A DNA stretch of 64,000 nucleotides from Qipengyuania sp. HL-TH1 (GCF_036365825.1 NZ_CP142675.1:3127302-3191301), one strand, 5' to 3'; counted from the stretch's first letter, positions 1-8,788 are shown. Notes: generated by a model from the sequence alone, not told the origin. A program made the numbers and translations.

Positions 1-1132
1 GGTCCACCGCGAAGCTGAGAATGCGGCTCCGCACGATTTCGGCGACATATAGTCGCGCCCGCGCCCCGTCGAAGGCGATACCATTGGCGAAGTCGAGCCC
101 GTCGGCCACCTTGATGGCAACTGGCTCGGGCTTGCCAACCTGTTCGGGCGCGATCCGGAAAACAGCCCCGTCGCCAAGCGGCTTGTCGGCCGCAGCGAAC
201 ATCCGCGCTTCGCTGCCTTCGCCTGCTGCGTTCTCGGTCGACTGCGTGAACCAGATCGCGCCGGTCGGGTCGCGCACGACGGCGTTTACCCCGTAGGGGT
301 GATCGTAAATCCGCGTCACCGCTTCGGTCTCGGTATCGACGCGGTAAATGTGTCCGCCGGTTATGTCGGCGACCAGCACGTGGCGACCGTCCGGCTCCCA
401 GGATACGCCGTTCGGGCTGTTCCACATGGGGTCCGGCTTCGACCTGAAGCCCGCTCGCGCGAAATCGCCGAACGGCGTCTTGGTGCCGTCGGCAGACAGG
501 GTAACGAGACCGTGATCCCAATCCCCGACCAACAACCTGCCGTCGGGGAGGACGACCCCGTCTTCGGCGTGGGTGAGCGAGCGGTCGGCCGGAAAAAACG
601 AGTATTCATCGCTTGGCCCGCCAGGAGCCCACGCCTCTTGCGGCTTGATCTCGACCCGGATGAGACGGACTGTCACGTCGTCGCTCAGGTTGACGGGAGA
701 ATGCGGCGCTTCAGGCCCCTTCCAAAGCGTCACCGGAAAGGGCATTGGTGGCACTTTGCGTGAATCGAAAATCACGTTGCCCTCGGCATCGCGGTCGATC
801 CAGTCGCCGGCCTGCTGGAGATACAACACGCTGGGCCAGCGGTGGAAATGCAAGGGCTCTACTTCACCCGGTGCCAGCGTCACTTCCAGAACGCGAACCT
901 GATCGTTCTCGAGCAGGATCTTGTGATTCTCGGCGGCTGCTACCGTAGCCTCGAGTTCCGCTGGCCAAGTATCGGGATCGCCCGTCACGTAGCCGATATT
1001 CGCATCGCCCCCGCCGGTGGTCGTAGCGACATCGCTCTCTTGCGCTCCTGACGGAGAGGCTAGCATCGTGGCTGCTAGAAGCGCGCCCAAAGACTTAGAT
1101 CGGACAAATGCGTTCTTCCGATACTTAGACAT
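1..1132 (-). CDS. Secreted cupin + SMP-30/gluconolactonase-like propeller protein (partial, 3' end outside window)
   Basis: At least 377 residues are encoded and the gene runs off the left edge. The start is ATG at 1132. A basic N-terminus, a hydrophobic stretch (residues about 15-28) and a likely cleavage after SGA-Q (about residue 30) indicate Sec export. Residues about 72-163 look like a single cupin domain, with an HFH motif at 95-97 as possible metal ligands. From about residue 185 the protein resembles SMP-30/gluconolactonase/strictosidine-synthase propellers, with repeated short blocks such as VVLPDGRLLVGDW and FANGIAFDG. The substrate is unknown. It is the last visible gene of a leftward operon, 30 bp after the O-methyltransferase gene, so action on a methylated or aromatic small molecule outside the cytoplasm is possible but inferred. 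The cupin-propeller arrangement is less common than either domain alone. Confidence 0.7.
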   Translation of the reverse strand, partial: MSKYRKNAFVRSKSLGALLAATMLASPSGAQESDVATTTGGGDANIGYVTGDPDTWPAELEATVAAAENHKILLENDQVRVLEVTLAPGEVEPLHFHRWPSVLYLQQAGDWIDRDAEGNVIFDSRKVPPMPFPVTLWKGPEAPHSPVNLSDDVTVRLIRVEIKPQEAWAPGGPSDEYSFFPADRSLTHAEDGVVLPDGRLLVGDWDHGLVTLSADGTKTPFGDFARAGFRSKPDPMWNSPNGVSWEPDGRHVLVADITGGHIYRVDTETEAVTRIYDHPYGVNAVVRDPTGAIWFTQSTENAAGEGSEARMFAAADKPLGDGAVFRIAPEQVGKPEPVAIKVADGLDFANGIAFDGARARLYVAEIVRSRILSFAVD

Positions 1133-1162
1133 CGACTTCCTCCAGTGCTTGATCGGTTTTCA

Positions 1163-2161
1163 TCACGCGGGCTCAAAGACCAGGATCGACAGGGGCGACG
1201 CAGTCGGTTCGATAGATATGAGCTCGAAACCGGCATTCTTGAGAAGAGCCGCGAATTCGGCTTCGGTCCGTTCCTTGCCGGTCGCCATGACCATCATGTT
1301 GAGATCCATCCACTTGCCCATGTCGAACTGCGAACCGCCTGGGATGATCGATTCCACGATCATTAATCGCGCTTTGGGTTGCATCGCTTCTCGCACGTTG
1401 CGGAGCAGGCGAATACATTCTTCGTCGGACCAGTCATGCAGTACCCAGCGCAGCACATAAGCATCGGCCTCGACCGGAATGCTCGCGAAGAAGTCGCCGG
1501 CTACCACGTCGAACCGTTCGTTCTTCGGCGCTTCGGCAACCACATGCGGAAGATCGAAAAGAATACCTCTGGTATTGGGATGCGCCGCAAGAATTTCGGA
1601 CAACTGCGACCCGATACCGCCGCCGATGTCGGCGATTACGTTGTAGCGACTCCAGTCGATTGCCGAGGCAACGGCGGGCCCGATCGTGGCGGCAAGATCG
1701 CGCATGGCGAGATTGAAGATCGAATAGGCCTCTGGGTTTGCCTCCATGTTCTCCCAATTGCTCTTGCCGTGCAGCTGGTCGAAGCCCGGTTCGCCGGTTT
1801 CGACCGCCAGGGGCAAGCCGCGCCATCCTTCGTAAACCGGGGCGCCGGGGCATAGCGTGAAGCGCACCCAGGCCCAGTTCGAGCCGGGCTTGTTGCGGCG
1901 CAGGCAATCGCTGGCGGGCGTGTTTTCGAACGAACCGTTTTCCGTGCTCGCGAAAATCCCCGTGCTCTCCAGCGCGCGCAGCATGCGGTACAGGCTGGGC
2001 GCGTGCGTCCGGGAACGCTTGGCAAGCTCCTCGACCGCCAGCGGACCGTCGGCAAGATGATCGGCCAGTTCGAGCTTGGCCGCCAGGCCGACGCCATGCG
2101 CCTGCCAGTGGTTGGTAACGATGCCGAGAACCTGCTCTTCCGCACTGATCTGTTGGGACAT
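1163..2161 (-). CDS. SAM-dependent O-methyltransferase (Methyltransf_2 type)
   Basis: 332 residues, the usual length for caffeate/hydroxyneurosporene-type O-methyltransferases. Residues about 10-100 form the winged-helix dimerisation region. The SAM-binding motif I is DIGGGIGSQ at 178-186. LRWVLHDWSDEE around 238-249 holds the conserved histidine (about 242) that acts as the base removing the proton from the substrate hydroxyl in this family. The start ATG at 2161 is preceded by an AGAGGAA ribosome site. The natural substrate cannot be read from sequence. The neighbouring VOC and NTF2-like genes suggest an aromatic or polyketide-like small molecule (inference). Confidence 0.85.
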   Translation of the reverse strand: MSQQISAEEQVLGIVTNHWQAHGVGLAAKLELADHLADGPLAVEELAKRSRTHAPSLYRMLRALESTGIFASTENGSFENTPASDCLRRNKPGSNWAWVRFTLCPGAPVYEGWRGLPLAVETGEPGFDQLHGKSNWENMEANPEAYSIFNLAMRDLAATIGPAVASAIDWSRYNVIADIGGGIGSQLSEILAAHPNTRGILFDLPHVVAEAPKNERFDVVAGDFFASIPVEADAYVLRWVLHDWSDEECIRLLRNVREAMQPKARLMIVESIIPGGSQFDMGKWMDLNMMVMATGKERTEAEFAALLKNAGFELISIEPTASPLSILVFEPA

Positions 2162-2260
2162 GGTCGATTTCCTCTTGGTTCAGCGCAGCATGAAAAACGC
2201 GGTGGAGATGCCGATCATCGTCAGGAGATCGGCCCGATCACTGGAACCTCGCCAAGCCCG

Positions 2261-2845
2261 TCAGCCATCGGTCATCTCCATGAGCTTGCCGCGGATAGGC
2301 GACGCCGGGGCCTTGCGGTCGATCTTGAGCAGCTTGGCTTCGGCCATTCCGCCGCGCAGCTTCTCCAGCCATTCATCGGGATCGAATTCCACGCCGACCG
2401 GGTTCTCGCCGATCGCATCGCCTTTGAAATAGGCTGTGCATTCGGCCTTGCTGGCGAAGCAATCGACGCTGAATTCCAGCTGGTTGCCATCGGGATCGGC
2501 GTAATAAAGCGACGCGCTCATCCCGTGATTGACGCACCAGTAGGGTGCGATCCCGCGCGCCTTGAGGTCGTCATAGGCTTCGAGCAATTCGCGCATCGAC
2601 GGGCAGTCGTAGGCGACGTGATCTACGCCCACCCGCCCACGGTCCTCAGGATCGACGCCGGGCGCGATGACATTCAGATCGGCAAAGGCGAACCGGTGAT
2701 GTTCGTCGTCATGAGTGATGAACGCCAGCGCGGGGTTCTGGTAAACGACCTCGGAGCCGAACACCTGTGCGTACCAGTCGAGCATTTCTGCAAAGCGGCA
2801 CGTCCGGTAAACGACATGGACGGGCTTGGGCGTCGGCATGGGCAT
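2261..2845 (-). CDS. VOC-family (glyoxalase/extradiol dioxygenase-like) protein
   Basis: 194 residues with the paired beta-alpha-beta-beta-beta modules of the vicinal-oxygen-chelate superfamily. Putative metal ligands are the His in VHVVYRTCRF near the N-terminus, the His in VDHVAYDCPS, and the Glu in QLEFSVD. The superfamily includes glyoxalase I, extradiol ring-cleavage dioxygenases and antibiotic-binding proteins, and the sequence does not decide between them. Its start shares one base with the stop of the upstream lipoprotein gene (TGATG), so the two are translationally coupled. The C-terminal 35 residues are Lys/Glu-rich and outside the domain. Confidence 0.75.
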   Translation of the reverse strand: MPMPTPKPVHVVYRTCRFAEMLDWYAQVFGSEVVYQNPALAFITHDDEHHRFAFADLNVIAPGVDPEDRGRVGVDHVAYDCPSMRELLEAYDDLKARGIAPYWCVNHGMSASLYYADPDGNQLEFSVDCFASKAECTAYFKGDAIGENPVGVEFDPDEWLEKLRGGMAEAKLLKIDRKAPASPIRGKLMEMTDG

Positions 2846-3336
2846 CAGCTGACACCTTCCCCGCTCGCTGGAATGTCCGAGATGACTTCGCGGTAGATTT
2901 TCAGCGAGCCGTCTTCCTGGCGCCTGAAGACCATCACCCAGTTGCCCTGCTCGTTTGCCACGTCGCCAGTCTCGGGATCGGTGAACTCCCAGTCATATGT
3001 CGCAGTGTAGACCGCCATGTCCCCTGCATCGGCGACATCCACTTCTTCGTCCGCCACCTGCAGATGAACTGCCGGATCGCTGACATACTGGCGCACCGTG
3101 GCGAGGTTCTCCTCGAAGCCCATGTTCGGCTGACCATGCGACATGACCCGCGTATCGGGCGCGTTCACCGCCAGCGCGGCATCGGCATCGCGGGCATTGA
3201 AGGCATCGACGATCGACTGGACGTCGGTCTTCACTGCTTGCGCGATCGCATCCTTGTCGACCGGTTCCGCGCGTTCGGCGCTGCATCCGGTTACAAGGAG
3301 GAGCGGCGCCGCCAATATCCAGATACGCTGCATCAT
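2845..3336 (-). CDS. NTF2/SnoaL-like lipoprotein
   Basis: 163 residues. The N-terminus has a lipoprotein signal with lipobox LVTGC (Cys at about 18), so the protein is probably anchored in the inner or outer membrane facing the periplasm. The mature part has the DUF4440/SnoaL-like NTF2 fold pattern: an N-terminal helix with VQSIVDAFNARDADAAL, then alternating strands ending in GNWVMVFRRQEDGSLKIYR. Members are small-molecule isomerases, hydrolases or binding proteins, and no catalytic residue can be assigned. The gene overlaps both neighbours by a few bases (ATGA-type junctions), so it is firmly within the operon. Confidence 0.7.
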   Translation of the reverse strand: MMQRIWILAAPLLLVTGCSAERAEPVDKDAIAQAVKTDVQSIVDAFNARDADAALAVNAPDTRVMSHGQPNMGFEENLATVRQYVSDPAVHLQVADEEVDVADAGDMAVYTATYDWEFTDPETGDVANEQGNWVMVFRRQEDGSLKIYREVISDIPASGEGVS

Positions 3337-3728
3337 TGCGCGCCTTCATTCGTGCTCCAGCTGTCGATCGCGAGCAGCCACTTGCCATCAGTGCCTCGGC
3401 GATAAACGCATACGCCCTTGCCAAATTCCTCCATCGGCGCGCCACCCTCACGCGGCTGGATGCGAGCGCTATAGGTGTACCGGCTGATCGCAAAATCGCC
3501 CGAAACCTCGAAGAGGTTTTCGGTCTTGTCCCAGTGCGCTTCGAATGCCTCGAAGAAGCTCGAAGCCCACTCGGTCACAGCTTCCTTGCCGACCAGTTCG
3601 GGTTCGCCCGGGGTTTGAAACACCACGTTGTCGGACAGGCGTGCTGCGACCGCCTGCGTGTCGTTCGAATTGATCGCGGTCACATAGAGATTGTGCAGGT
3701 TCTCGCCTGCCGGATGCGTCTCGCTCAT
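3333..3728 (-). CDS. SnoaL-like/NTF2-fold protein (cytoplasmic)
   Basis: 131 residues when started at the ATG at 3728, which follows a strong GGAGGGGGAGGA ribosome site. A longer open frame upstream to 3869 is low-complexity and has no such site. The pattern is NTF2-like: helix LHNLYVTAINSNDTQAVAARL, then strand FQTPG, a second helical part, and closing strands VCVYRRGTDGKWLLAIDSW. It has no signal peptide, unlike its lipoprotein neighbour. Two NTF2-like proteins side by side recall small-molecule cyclase/isomerase pairs, but a dedicated reaction cannot be named. It is the first enzyme-type gene after the regulator, 155 bp downstream. Confidence 0.7.
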   Translation of the reverse strand: MSETHPAGENLHNLYVTAINSNDTQAVAARLSDNVVFQTPGEPELVGKEAVTEWASSFFEAFEAHWDKTENLFEVSGDFAISRYTYSARIQPREGGAPMEEFGKGVCVYRRGTDGKWLLAIDSWSTNEGAQ

Positions 3729-3853
3729 TCCTCCCCCTCCCACGACGACCGGGCCAAGCTTCGCCGGCACCGGAAAGCGGTGCTTTTCCGGGCTAAGGCA
3801 GGCTTGTCGATCTGTTGTGCGACTGAGGAGAACTGTCTGCCGAACCGAGCCGA

Positions 3854-3887
3854 GCGTCAATCGGCTCAACCGTCAAAAAAGCGTCAA
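3854..3887 (-). promoter_or_regulatory. Three TTGACGS direct repeats, candidate activator site
   Basis: On the minus strand TTGACGC, TTGACGG and TTGACGC occur with starts spaced 11 and 16 bp, between the regulator gene and the SnoaL-like gene it precedes. SARP-type activators bind heptameric direct repeats spaced about one helical turn, so this is a plausible target of the adjacent SARP-like regulator. It overlaps the last codons of the regulator gene. The assignment is inference from repeat layout. Confidence 0.35.
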
Positions 3888-5998
3888 TCCGGGTCCGACG
3901 ACGTGTTTCGCGGGTCGTGCGGAATGAGATCGGGCCAGCCGAACTTCTCCCACGCTTCGACCATACCGATCTTCTCTGCAAACTGCATAAAGCCGGGATG
4001 GAGGCGGGTGCGGTTTATCGGGTCGATATCGATCCACAGGCTCATCAAGCTGAACATGTTGGCCGGGTGAATACATTCGGAGTAGAGTTTCATCACGAGG
4101 TCGGCATGGCCCATCCAGATCGCGGGGAAGGCGATTGACGAGTCATAGGGATCCGCCATTGTCGCATGCAGACCGTCGAGCATCTTGCAGTAAACCGCGC
4201 GATCGGCGGCCTTCCCGCTGAAAATTCCGCGCGCGGCAATGTCGAAATAGGCATCACGCGCGGCATCGTCCATCACCGGCATTCCCGGAGGTCGCATGAT
4301 GGTCGTCCCTAGATATATCCTGCTGTCGTAATGCGCCTTGACCGCCGCCACGTGGTCTCCCGCAGCCATGTACGCCACGGCGAGCCACATTCCGGGAAAG
4401 CCAAGGTCGACCATCCGCCGGCCCGCGGCGATCGCCTTGTCGACCTCGCCAATGCTGAGATAGGCTGAGGACAGCATCACGTGGTTGCGCCCATAAATCG
4501 GATCGCGAGCAACGGATTGCTCGATAAAGGGAAGCCCTTCGCGCGTCTTGCCGAGATAGAGAAGGCACGATCCCAACCGAGAGATCACATCGGCATCATT
4601 GGGGTCCCGGGCAAAAGCTTCGAAGGACAGTTCCAGTGCGCGCGCCGGATTGAATTGCGTCCACTCGTGAATGCCCATGATCGAGAAGGCATGACCCTGC
4701 CCCGGATCGAGGGAAATGGCGCGCTGCGCGCATTGTGCAGCATCCCGTGAATTCTTGACGCGCTCGACACTTGGCGTGAGAGCGGCGACGCTGATGTGCG
4801 CATCGGCAAGCGCGGTCCAGCAACTTGCAAATTCGGGGTCTGTATCCAGGGCCTCTTCCAAAAACTCGATGGCTTTGGCCATGGCTCCGTCGACGCCCAC
4901 GCGCTGTGCCAGCGCGCGCCCCTGAAGATACAGCGCATAGGCATCGCGATTGGTAGTCATGCGCCGCGAGGTCGAAGGTGGTGCTGAAAGGCCGAGCGTC
5001 CGGGTGATCGCCGAAATCACGGTGGCACCGATCATGTCGCGCGATCCGATGAATTCCTCGATCGATCCGCTTACGAAATCGGACCAGATTTCGGTGCCGT
5101 ATCGGCCATCGATCAGCGCGATGCGTACCGAGATCCCCTGATGTGTTCGCCGCACCTCACCTTCGATCAGGTGCGATACGCCCAGCTCGCTCGCCATCTG
5201 CTGCAAGGTATAGCCTCGCTCCAGAAGCGCCGCGATGGATGTGCGCCCCGCAAGAGTGATATCCTGGATATTGCCAAGACGCGAAGAAAGCTCATCGACG
5301 ACGCCCTCGCTCAGGAAAAGCTCGCCGCCGATCTCATCGTGCTGATGGAACGGCAGGACCGCAATGCTGCAGCCCGCACCGCGCTTCCGATACGCTTCGC
5401 GCTGCCGGATCTGAAGAGCAGCTTCGAGGCGAGCGGCCGTCTCCGGATCATCGCGGGAGTTCAGCCATGAGACGACCCGGCGCACTTCCGCATCCAGTCG
5501 ATGTTCTATCGCATCGCGTCTTTCGGTAAGCCACGCGGCGAATGAGGCACCGAAACTGAATCCGTCGAGAAGCGGGCGATCGCCGATATCCTCGAGCAAG
5601 CGTGAGGCTTCTCTACCGCGCTGGTTCGACAAGGCATCGAACAGGACAAACAGATCAGCATCGATCCGCGTTCGACTGAGTTCGATGGTGCTGCGCGTCG
5701 ATTTGATGAGTGGGCTGCACTCGCCCTCGGGCGGGAGTTTGCTCAAGGCCAGAAGGCATTGACGCAAACTGGCACGAGCCTGAGCGGGAAAACGACCCGG
5801 CCAGAGCATCCTGCTGATAGTCTCACGGTCCATTGCCTCACCATCATTGAGGCACAGCATGGCCAGGATGGCGCGGGCGCGCTGGTTGGATAGATTGGGG
5901 ACTTCTCCGGAGCCAAGCGTTATCGTGGGCTTGCCGAAGACAGATATCTTCAGCTTCCGAGCATCCTCGAAAGACGCCTCGGACCCGCTTGCTTTCAA
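3884..5998 (-). CDS. SARP/CadC-like transcriptional regulator with TolB-like and TPR domains
   Basis: 704 residues. Residues about 15-90 (LKISVFGKPTITLG, then LSNQRARAILAMLCL and ASLRQCLLALSKL) match the winged-helix plus N-terminal helices of SARP/BTAD-type activators. Residues about 215-340 (IAVLPFHQHDEIGGE, then ELGVSHLIEGEVRR and GTEIWSDFV) match the TolB-like domain found in adenylate-cyclase and CadC-like regulators. From about 350 onward there are TPR-like helical pairs (AIEFLEEALDTDPEFASCW, SFEAFARDPNDADVISRLG). There is no membrane segment, so it is a cytoplasmic regulator with a protein-protein or ligand-sensing C-terminus. It is transcribed with, or just ahead of, the five-gene operon that follows, and probably controls it. 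The inducer is unknown. Confidence 0.8.
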   Translation of the reverse strand: MKASGSEASFEDARKLKISVFGKPTITLGSGEVPNLSNQRARAILAMLCLNDGEAMDRETISRMLWPGRFPAQARASLRQCLLALSKLPPEGECSPLIKSTRSTIELSRTRIDADLFVLFDALSNQRGREASRLLEDIGDRPLLDGFSFGASFAAWLTERRDAIEHRLDAEVRRVVSWLNSRDDPETAARLEAALQIRQREAYRKRGAGCSIAVLPFHQHDEIGGELFLSEGVVDELSSRLGNIQDITLAGRTSIAALLERGYTLQQMASELGVSHLIEGEVRRTHQGISVRIALIDGRYGTEIWSDFVSGSIEEFIGSRDMIGATVISAITRTLGLSAPPSTSRRMTTNRDAYALYLQGRALAQRVGVDGAMAKAIEFLEEALDTDPEFASCWTALADAHISVAALTPSVERVKNSRDAAQCAQRAISLDPGQGHAFSIMGIHEWTQFNPARALELSFEAFARDPNDADVISRLGSCLLYLGKTREGLPFIEQSVARDPIYGRNHVMLSSAYLSIGEVDKAIAAGRRMVDLGFPGMWLAVAYMAAGDHVAAVKAHYDSRIYLGTTIMRPPGMPVMDDAARDAYFDIAARGIFSGKAADRAVYCKMLDGLHATMADPYDSSIAFPAIWMGHADLVMKLYSECIHPANMFSLMSLWIDIDPINRTRLHPGFMQFAEKIGMVEAWEKFGWPDLIPHDPRNTSSDPD

Positions 5999-6744
5999 CT
6001 CGCCCCTCCCAGTATGGCAGCATCCTAAACGGATGACAGCACATTGAAGAGAATGCGCGCGAAATCAATGAAGTCGCGCTAGCCGGCTGAACGGCTCATA
6101 TCTTCCATGCGACAAGGACCGAGAAACGATACGGACCCTTGAACGAAGCGAGCGGTAGATACATGCCTCCGCAATGTCTGTTTCTGCCTCATGGTGTAGA
6201 AAAGCGGACGATCCGCAATCGGCCCATTTCCTGCCATTCCGCCACTCTTCCACAGCGAATACGTGATCGAGTGTAGGCATATCCAACCTGCTCTTGATTG
6301 CGTCGCCGTCGATTGCGCCGCGTGCAACGGCTGCTATGCGCCCCAATTCCAGACGTAGACGTCCCAGATATCGCCTCCTGAAAACAGACATCCCCGGCGT
6401 CATTCCGACAAACAGCAATGAAAGCTACTTGCTCGCAATTTGGTCCCGCGTTGTTTGGTTTGGCAAACGACAACGATCCAGCGGGCTGTGGCCTTTTCGA
6501 GCACAGGTCGGAGATTAATTCAATTTGTAGAGTGGCGCTAGGATCCCCAAGCCTGAAATCCCTCGCCCGCTTGCGAGACGTGCAAGAACGGGAAGATGCT
6601 GGTAGCACACGCTTTTATTTTCTTTACTCTCCGATCTGGGCGCTTAGCACATCAACTGAGGATCAGTCCGACCGCACCGCTGCCGACAAAAGCGGTCATG
6701 GGGCGAGGTCTTTCTTGCGGGGATGAGGGAAGTAGACATCTACA
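5999..6744. other. Gene-poor stretch containing the left copy of a dispersed repeat
   Basis: No convincing gene is seen in 746 bp; all open frames are short and overlap in several frames. It holds the left copy of the repeat listed separately (core 6280-6357). Looser similarity to the right copy extends back to about 6172, where both copies carry a CAATGTCTG-like start and an AAAGCGGACG element. The region marks the left border of an accessory block. Confidence 0.5.
6280..6357. repeat. 78-bp direct repeat, left copy
   Basis: Identical to 17214-17291 except for one base (A here, G there, at the seventh position from the right end): the first 71 bp are the same and the last six match. Both copies have the same orientation. 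On the minus strand both can be read in the same open frame (GRIAAVARGAIDGDAIKSRL), so they may derive from a coding fragment. They flank the TraG/STAND/SLOG/RyR block. Confidence 0.9.
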
Positions 6745-8124
6745 ATGCGCGATGACGCTAAACTCCCCACCAAACTCTCACCTGATGGCCTGCTGATCGG
6801 CTATTCGCTCGAGGCGGATAAACATCGTCCGGTTATGGGTTTTCAGTTTGGTGAGGCGATCGAGGACGAAGATCGCGACGATGACATGCTCGAACCGGTC
6901 TTGCATACTGGAGACGGTCATCTGATCACGCTCGCTCGGACCGGAGCGGGCAAAGGCGTGGGCTGTATCATTCCTGCTCTTTTAAGATATCCCGGACCGG
7001 CCATCGTCATCGACCCCAAAGGCGAGAACTATCAGGTCACCGCACGTCGTCGCCGTGAGCTGGGGCAGAAAGTGCTCTTGCTCGATCCCTTTGGAGTGAC
7101 GGGAGAAGAAACAGGGGCGCTTAATCCGCTCGACCTGATCGATCACCGCTCTCCAGAGGCGGTCGACAGTGCCGCGCAACTTGCCGAGCTGATAGTGACC
7201 AAGCAGCACACGCAGGACCCGTTTTGGGACAGCCGAGCTTATTCACTCATTACGACCATGCTACTCTTCGTGGCCTCCGGAAGGCCGCCTGTTCTGCGCA
7301 ACCTGCAAGAGATGCACTACCTGCTCAATCAGACAAACGAAGATATAGACTTCACCTTCAAGGAGATCCTAAAGAGCCCGCTTCCCGCTGTCCGGCAGGG
7401 CGGTTCAATCAAATCGACCGCCGAGGCAAAGGTTTGGGCCTCGATCTTGTCGACCGCGCAATCGCACACCGATTTCCTGCGTAGCGCCGGGGCGCAAGCT
7501 ACGCTTGGCCGCTCGACGATTGATCTTCAGGCGATCACTCGTGGCGATCCAATTTCCATCTATGTTGTGGTTCCGCCCGAAAAGCTCGAAAGCCACGGCA
7601 AACTCCTCCGCCTATGGATCGGAGTCATGATGGCGGCCATAACCCAGCGCTCGCGGCGTCCCGAATTGCCGACATTGTTCATCCTCGATGAAGCCGCGCA
7701 ACTCGGCCCGCTCAAGCAACTTCGTCAGGCGATCACGCTGCTTCGGGGGTATGGCTTGAGAACCTGGAGCTTCTGGCAGGATCTCAGCCAGCTGCAAATG
7801 CTGTACCCGCACGATTGGAAGACTATGATCAACAACTGCGAGGTGTTGCAGGCCTTCGGGTTCGCCAATGCGCGCGTCGCCCGCGATGGTGCCGAGCTGA
7901 CAGGTTACGAGGATTGGCGCGTCCTTCAGGATCTCGAATTTCCTGAAATGGTTCTTGCAATAGCAGGGGACAAGCCAGTCATCGCGCGCAAGCCCAACTA
8001 TCTCGAAGACCCCGCATTCGTGAGCCAGTTCGACGATAACCTGTTCTACAGCAAGACCCGCAGGACCGGCGGGAGACGAGGGCGCCCACCCAGCCCGCGA
8101 AACGTGGAAGCCTGGCTGAGCTGA
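6745..8124 (+). CDS. VirD4/TraG-type conjugative coupling ATPase, soluble form
   Basis: 459 residues. Walker A is TGAGKG in LARTGAGKGVGCIIPALL (residues about 66-72) and Walker B is LFILDEAAQLG (about 310-320). IDPKGENYQVTARRR and the LNPLDLI segment are typical of the TraG/VirD4 family, which feeds DNA-relaxase complexes to type IV secretion channels. The usual N-terminal transmembrane region (about 150 residues) is missing: the protein starts directly ahead of the nucleotide-binding core. It is not next to the trb genes, which lie 33 kb downstream. It may be a specialised soluble coupling ATPase or a remnant of another element. No ribosome site is obvious, so the start is uncertain. Confidence 0.85.
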   Translation: MRDDAKLPTKLSPDGLLIGYSLEADKHRPVMGFQFGEAIEDEDRDDDMLEPVLHTGDGHLITLARTGAGKGVGCIIPALLRYPGPAIVIDPKGENYQVTARRRRELGQKVLLLDPFGVTGEETGALNPLDLIDHRSPEAVDSAAQLAELIVTKQHTQDPFWDSRAYSLITTMLLFVASGRPPVLRNLQEMHYLLNQTNEDIDFTFKEILKSPLPAVRQGGSIKSTAEAKVWASILSTAQSHTDFLRSAGAQATLGRSTIDLQAITRGDPISIYVVVPPEKLESHGKLLRLWIGVMMAAITQRSRRPELPTLFILDEAAQLGPLKQLRQAITLLRGYGLRTWSFWQDLSQLQMLYPHDWKTMINNCEVLQAFGFANARVARDGAELTGYEDWRVLQDLEFPEMVLAIAGDKPVIARKPNYLEDPAFVSQFDDNLFYSKTRRTGGRRGRPPSPRNVEAWLS

Positions 8125-8186
8125 AGCGGCAACGGGCTCGCGAGAAGGCCGAAGCGGCGCAGGGGCGACAGCCTTCCGCAAGCGAG

Positions 8187-8372
8187 GTGCTGGACGCCAA
8201 ATTCGACCTGTCAGGCCCAGAATTCACGCCCCCGGAAGACATCCCTGACCCCTTCGCCATGCCGGACGATGACGGTCCCCATAATGGCACCGATGATGAT
8301 GATCGCATCGGGGAGGACGACGGGAAGCGCGGTGCCCCGGACGACGATGCCAGCGATGGTGCGAAACCTTGA
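8187..8372 (+). CDS. Small acidic hypothetical protein
   Basis: 61 residues from a GTG start. The second half is almost entirely Asp/Gly/Pro (DDDGPHNGTDDDDRIGEDDG), so it is probably disordered. The frame is open upstream through the end of the TraG gene and encodes a charged LAELKRQRAREKAEAAQ stretch there, so the real start may lie upstream, or this may be a frameshifted C-terminal tail of the TraG protein. It overlaps the next gene by three bases. No function is recognised. Confidence 0.4.
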   Translation: MLDAKFDLSGPEFTPPEDIPDPFAMPDDDGPHNGTDDDDRIGEDDGKRGAPDDDASDGAKP

Positions 8373-8788
8373 TCGACGAGGAAGAGAACCCGGTCGCGGT
8401 GGGCTTTATCGACGGACAGAACCTTTTCATGCAGGCGAAGCGTCTGTTCGGCTATCGCACACCCAATTTCGATCCGTTCACGCTCCATCGCGAGATCTGC
8501 GAAGTCGCGGGTTTCGTGCCCGGAGCGGTGCGGTTCTACACCGGCATGCCGTCGGCGCGGCGCCAGCCCCGCTGGCACGCCTTCTGGCGCAACAAGACGC
8601 AGGCGATGGAGCGCATCGGCGTGAATGTGACTACGCGCCCCCTGCGCTACCGCAAACGAAGCATCTTCGATGACGACGGCGATGTCGAATTCATGGTTCA
8701 GGCAGAGGAAAAGGGGATCGATATCCGCATCGCGCTCGACCTTGTGCGGATGGCGAGGCGGGCCTGTCTGACTGACGGACCACAGTGA
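8369..8788 (+). pseudogene. NYN-domain (PIN-like) nuclease, C-terminally truncated
   Basis: 139 residues from a TTG start overlapping the previous stop. VAVGFIDGQNLFMQAKRLFG contains the first conserved Asp of LabA/NYN nucleases, and EEKGIDIRIALDLVRMA contains the next Asp-bearing helix. In complete NYN proteins this helix leads into a strand and Ser/Asp motif (usually about 50-70 more residues), but here the frame switches to ARRACLTDGPQ and stops, only 9 bp before the next gene. The homologous part therefore ends near 8755, which suggests a recombination junction. Whether the short product is stable or active is unknown. The TraG-NYN pair recalls mobile-element backbones. Confidence 0.65.
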
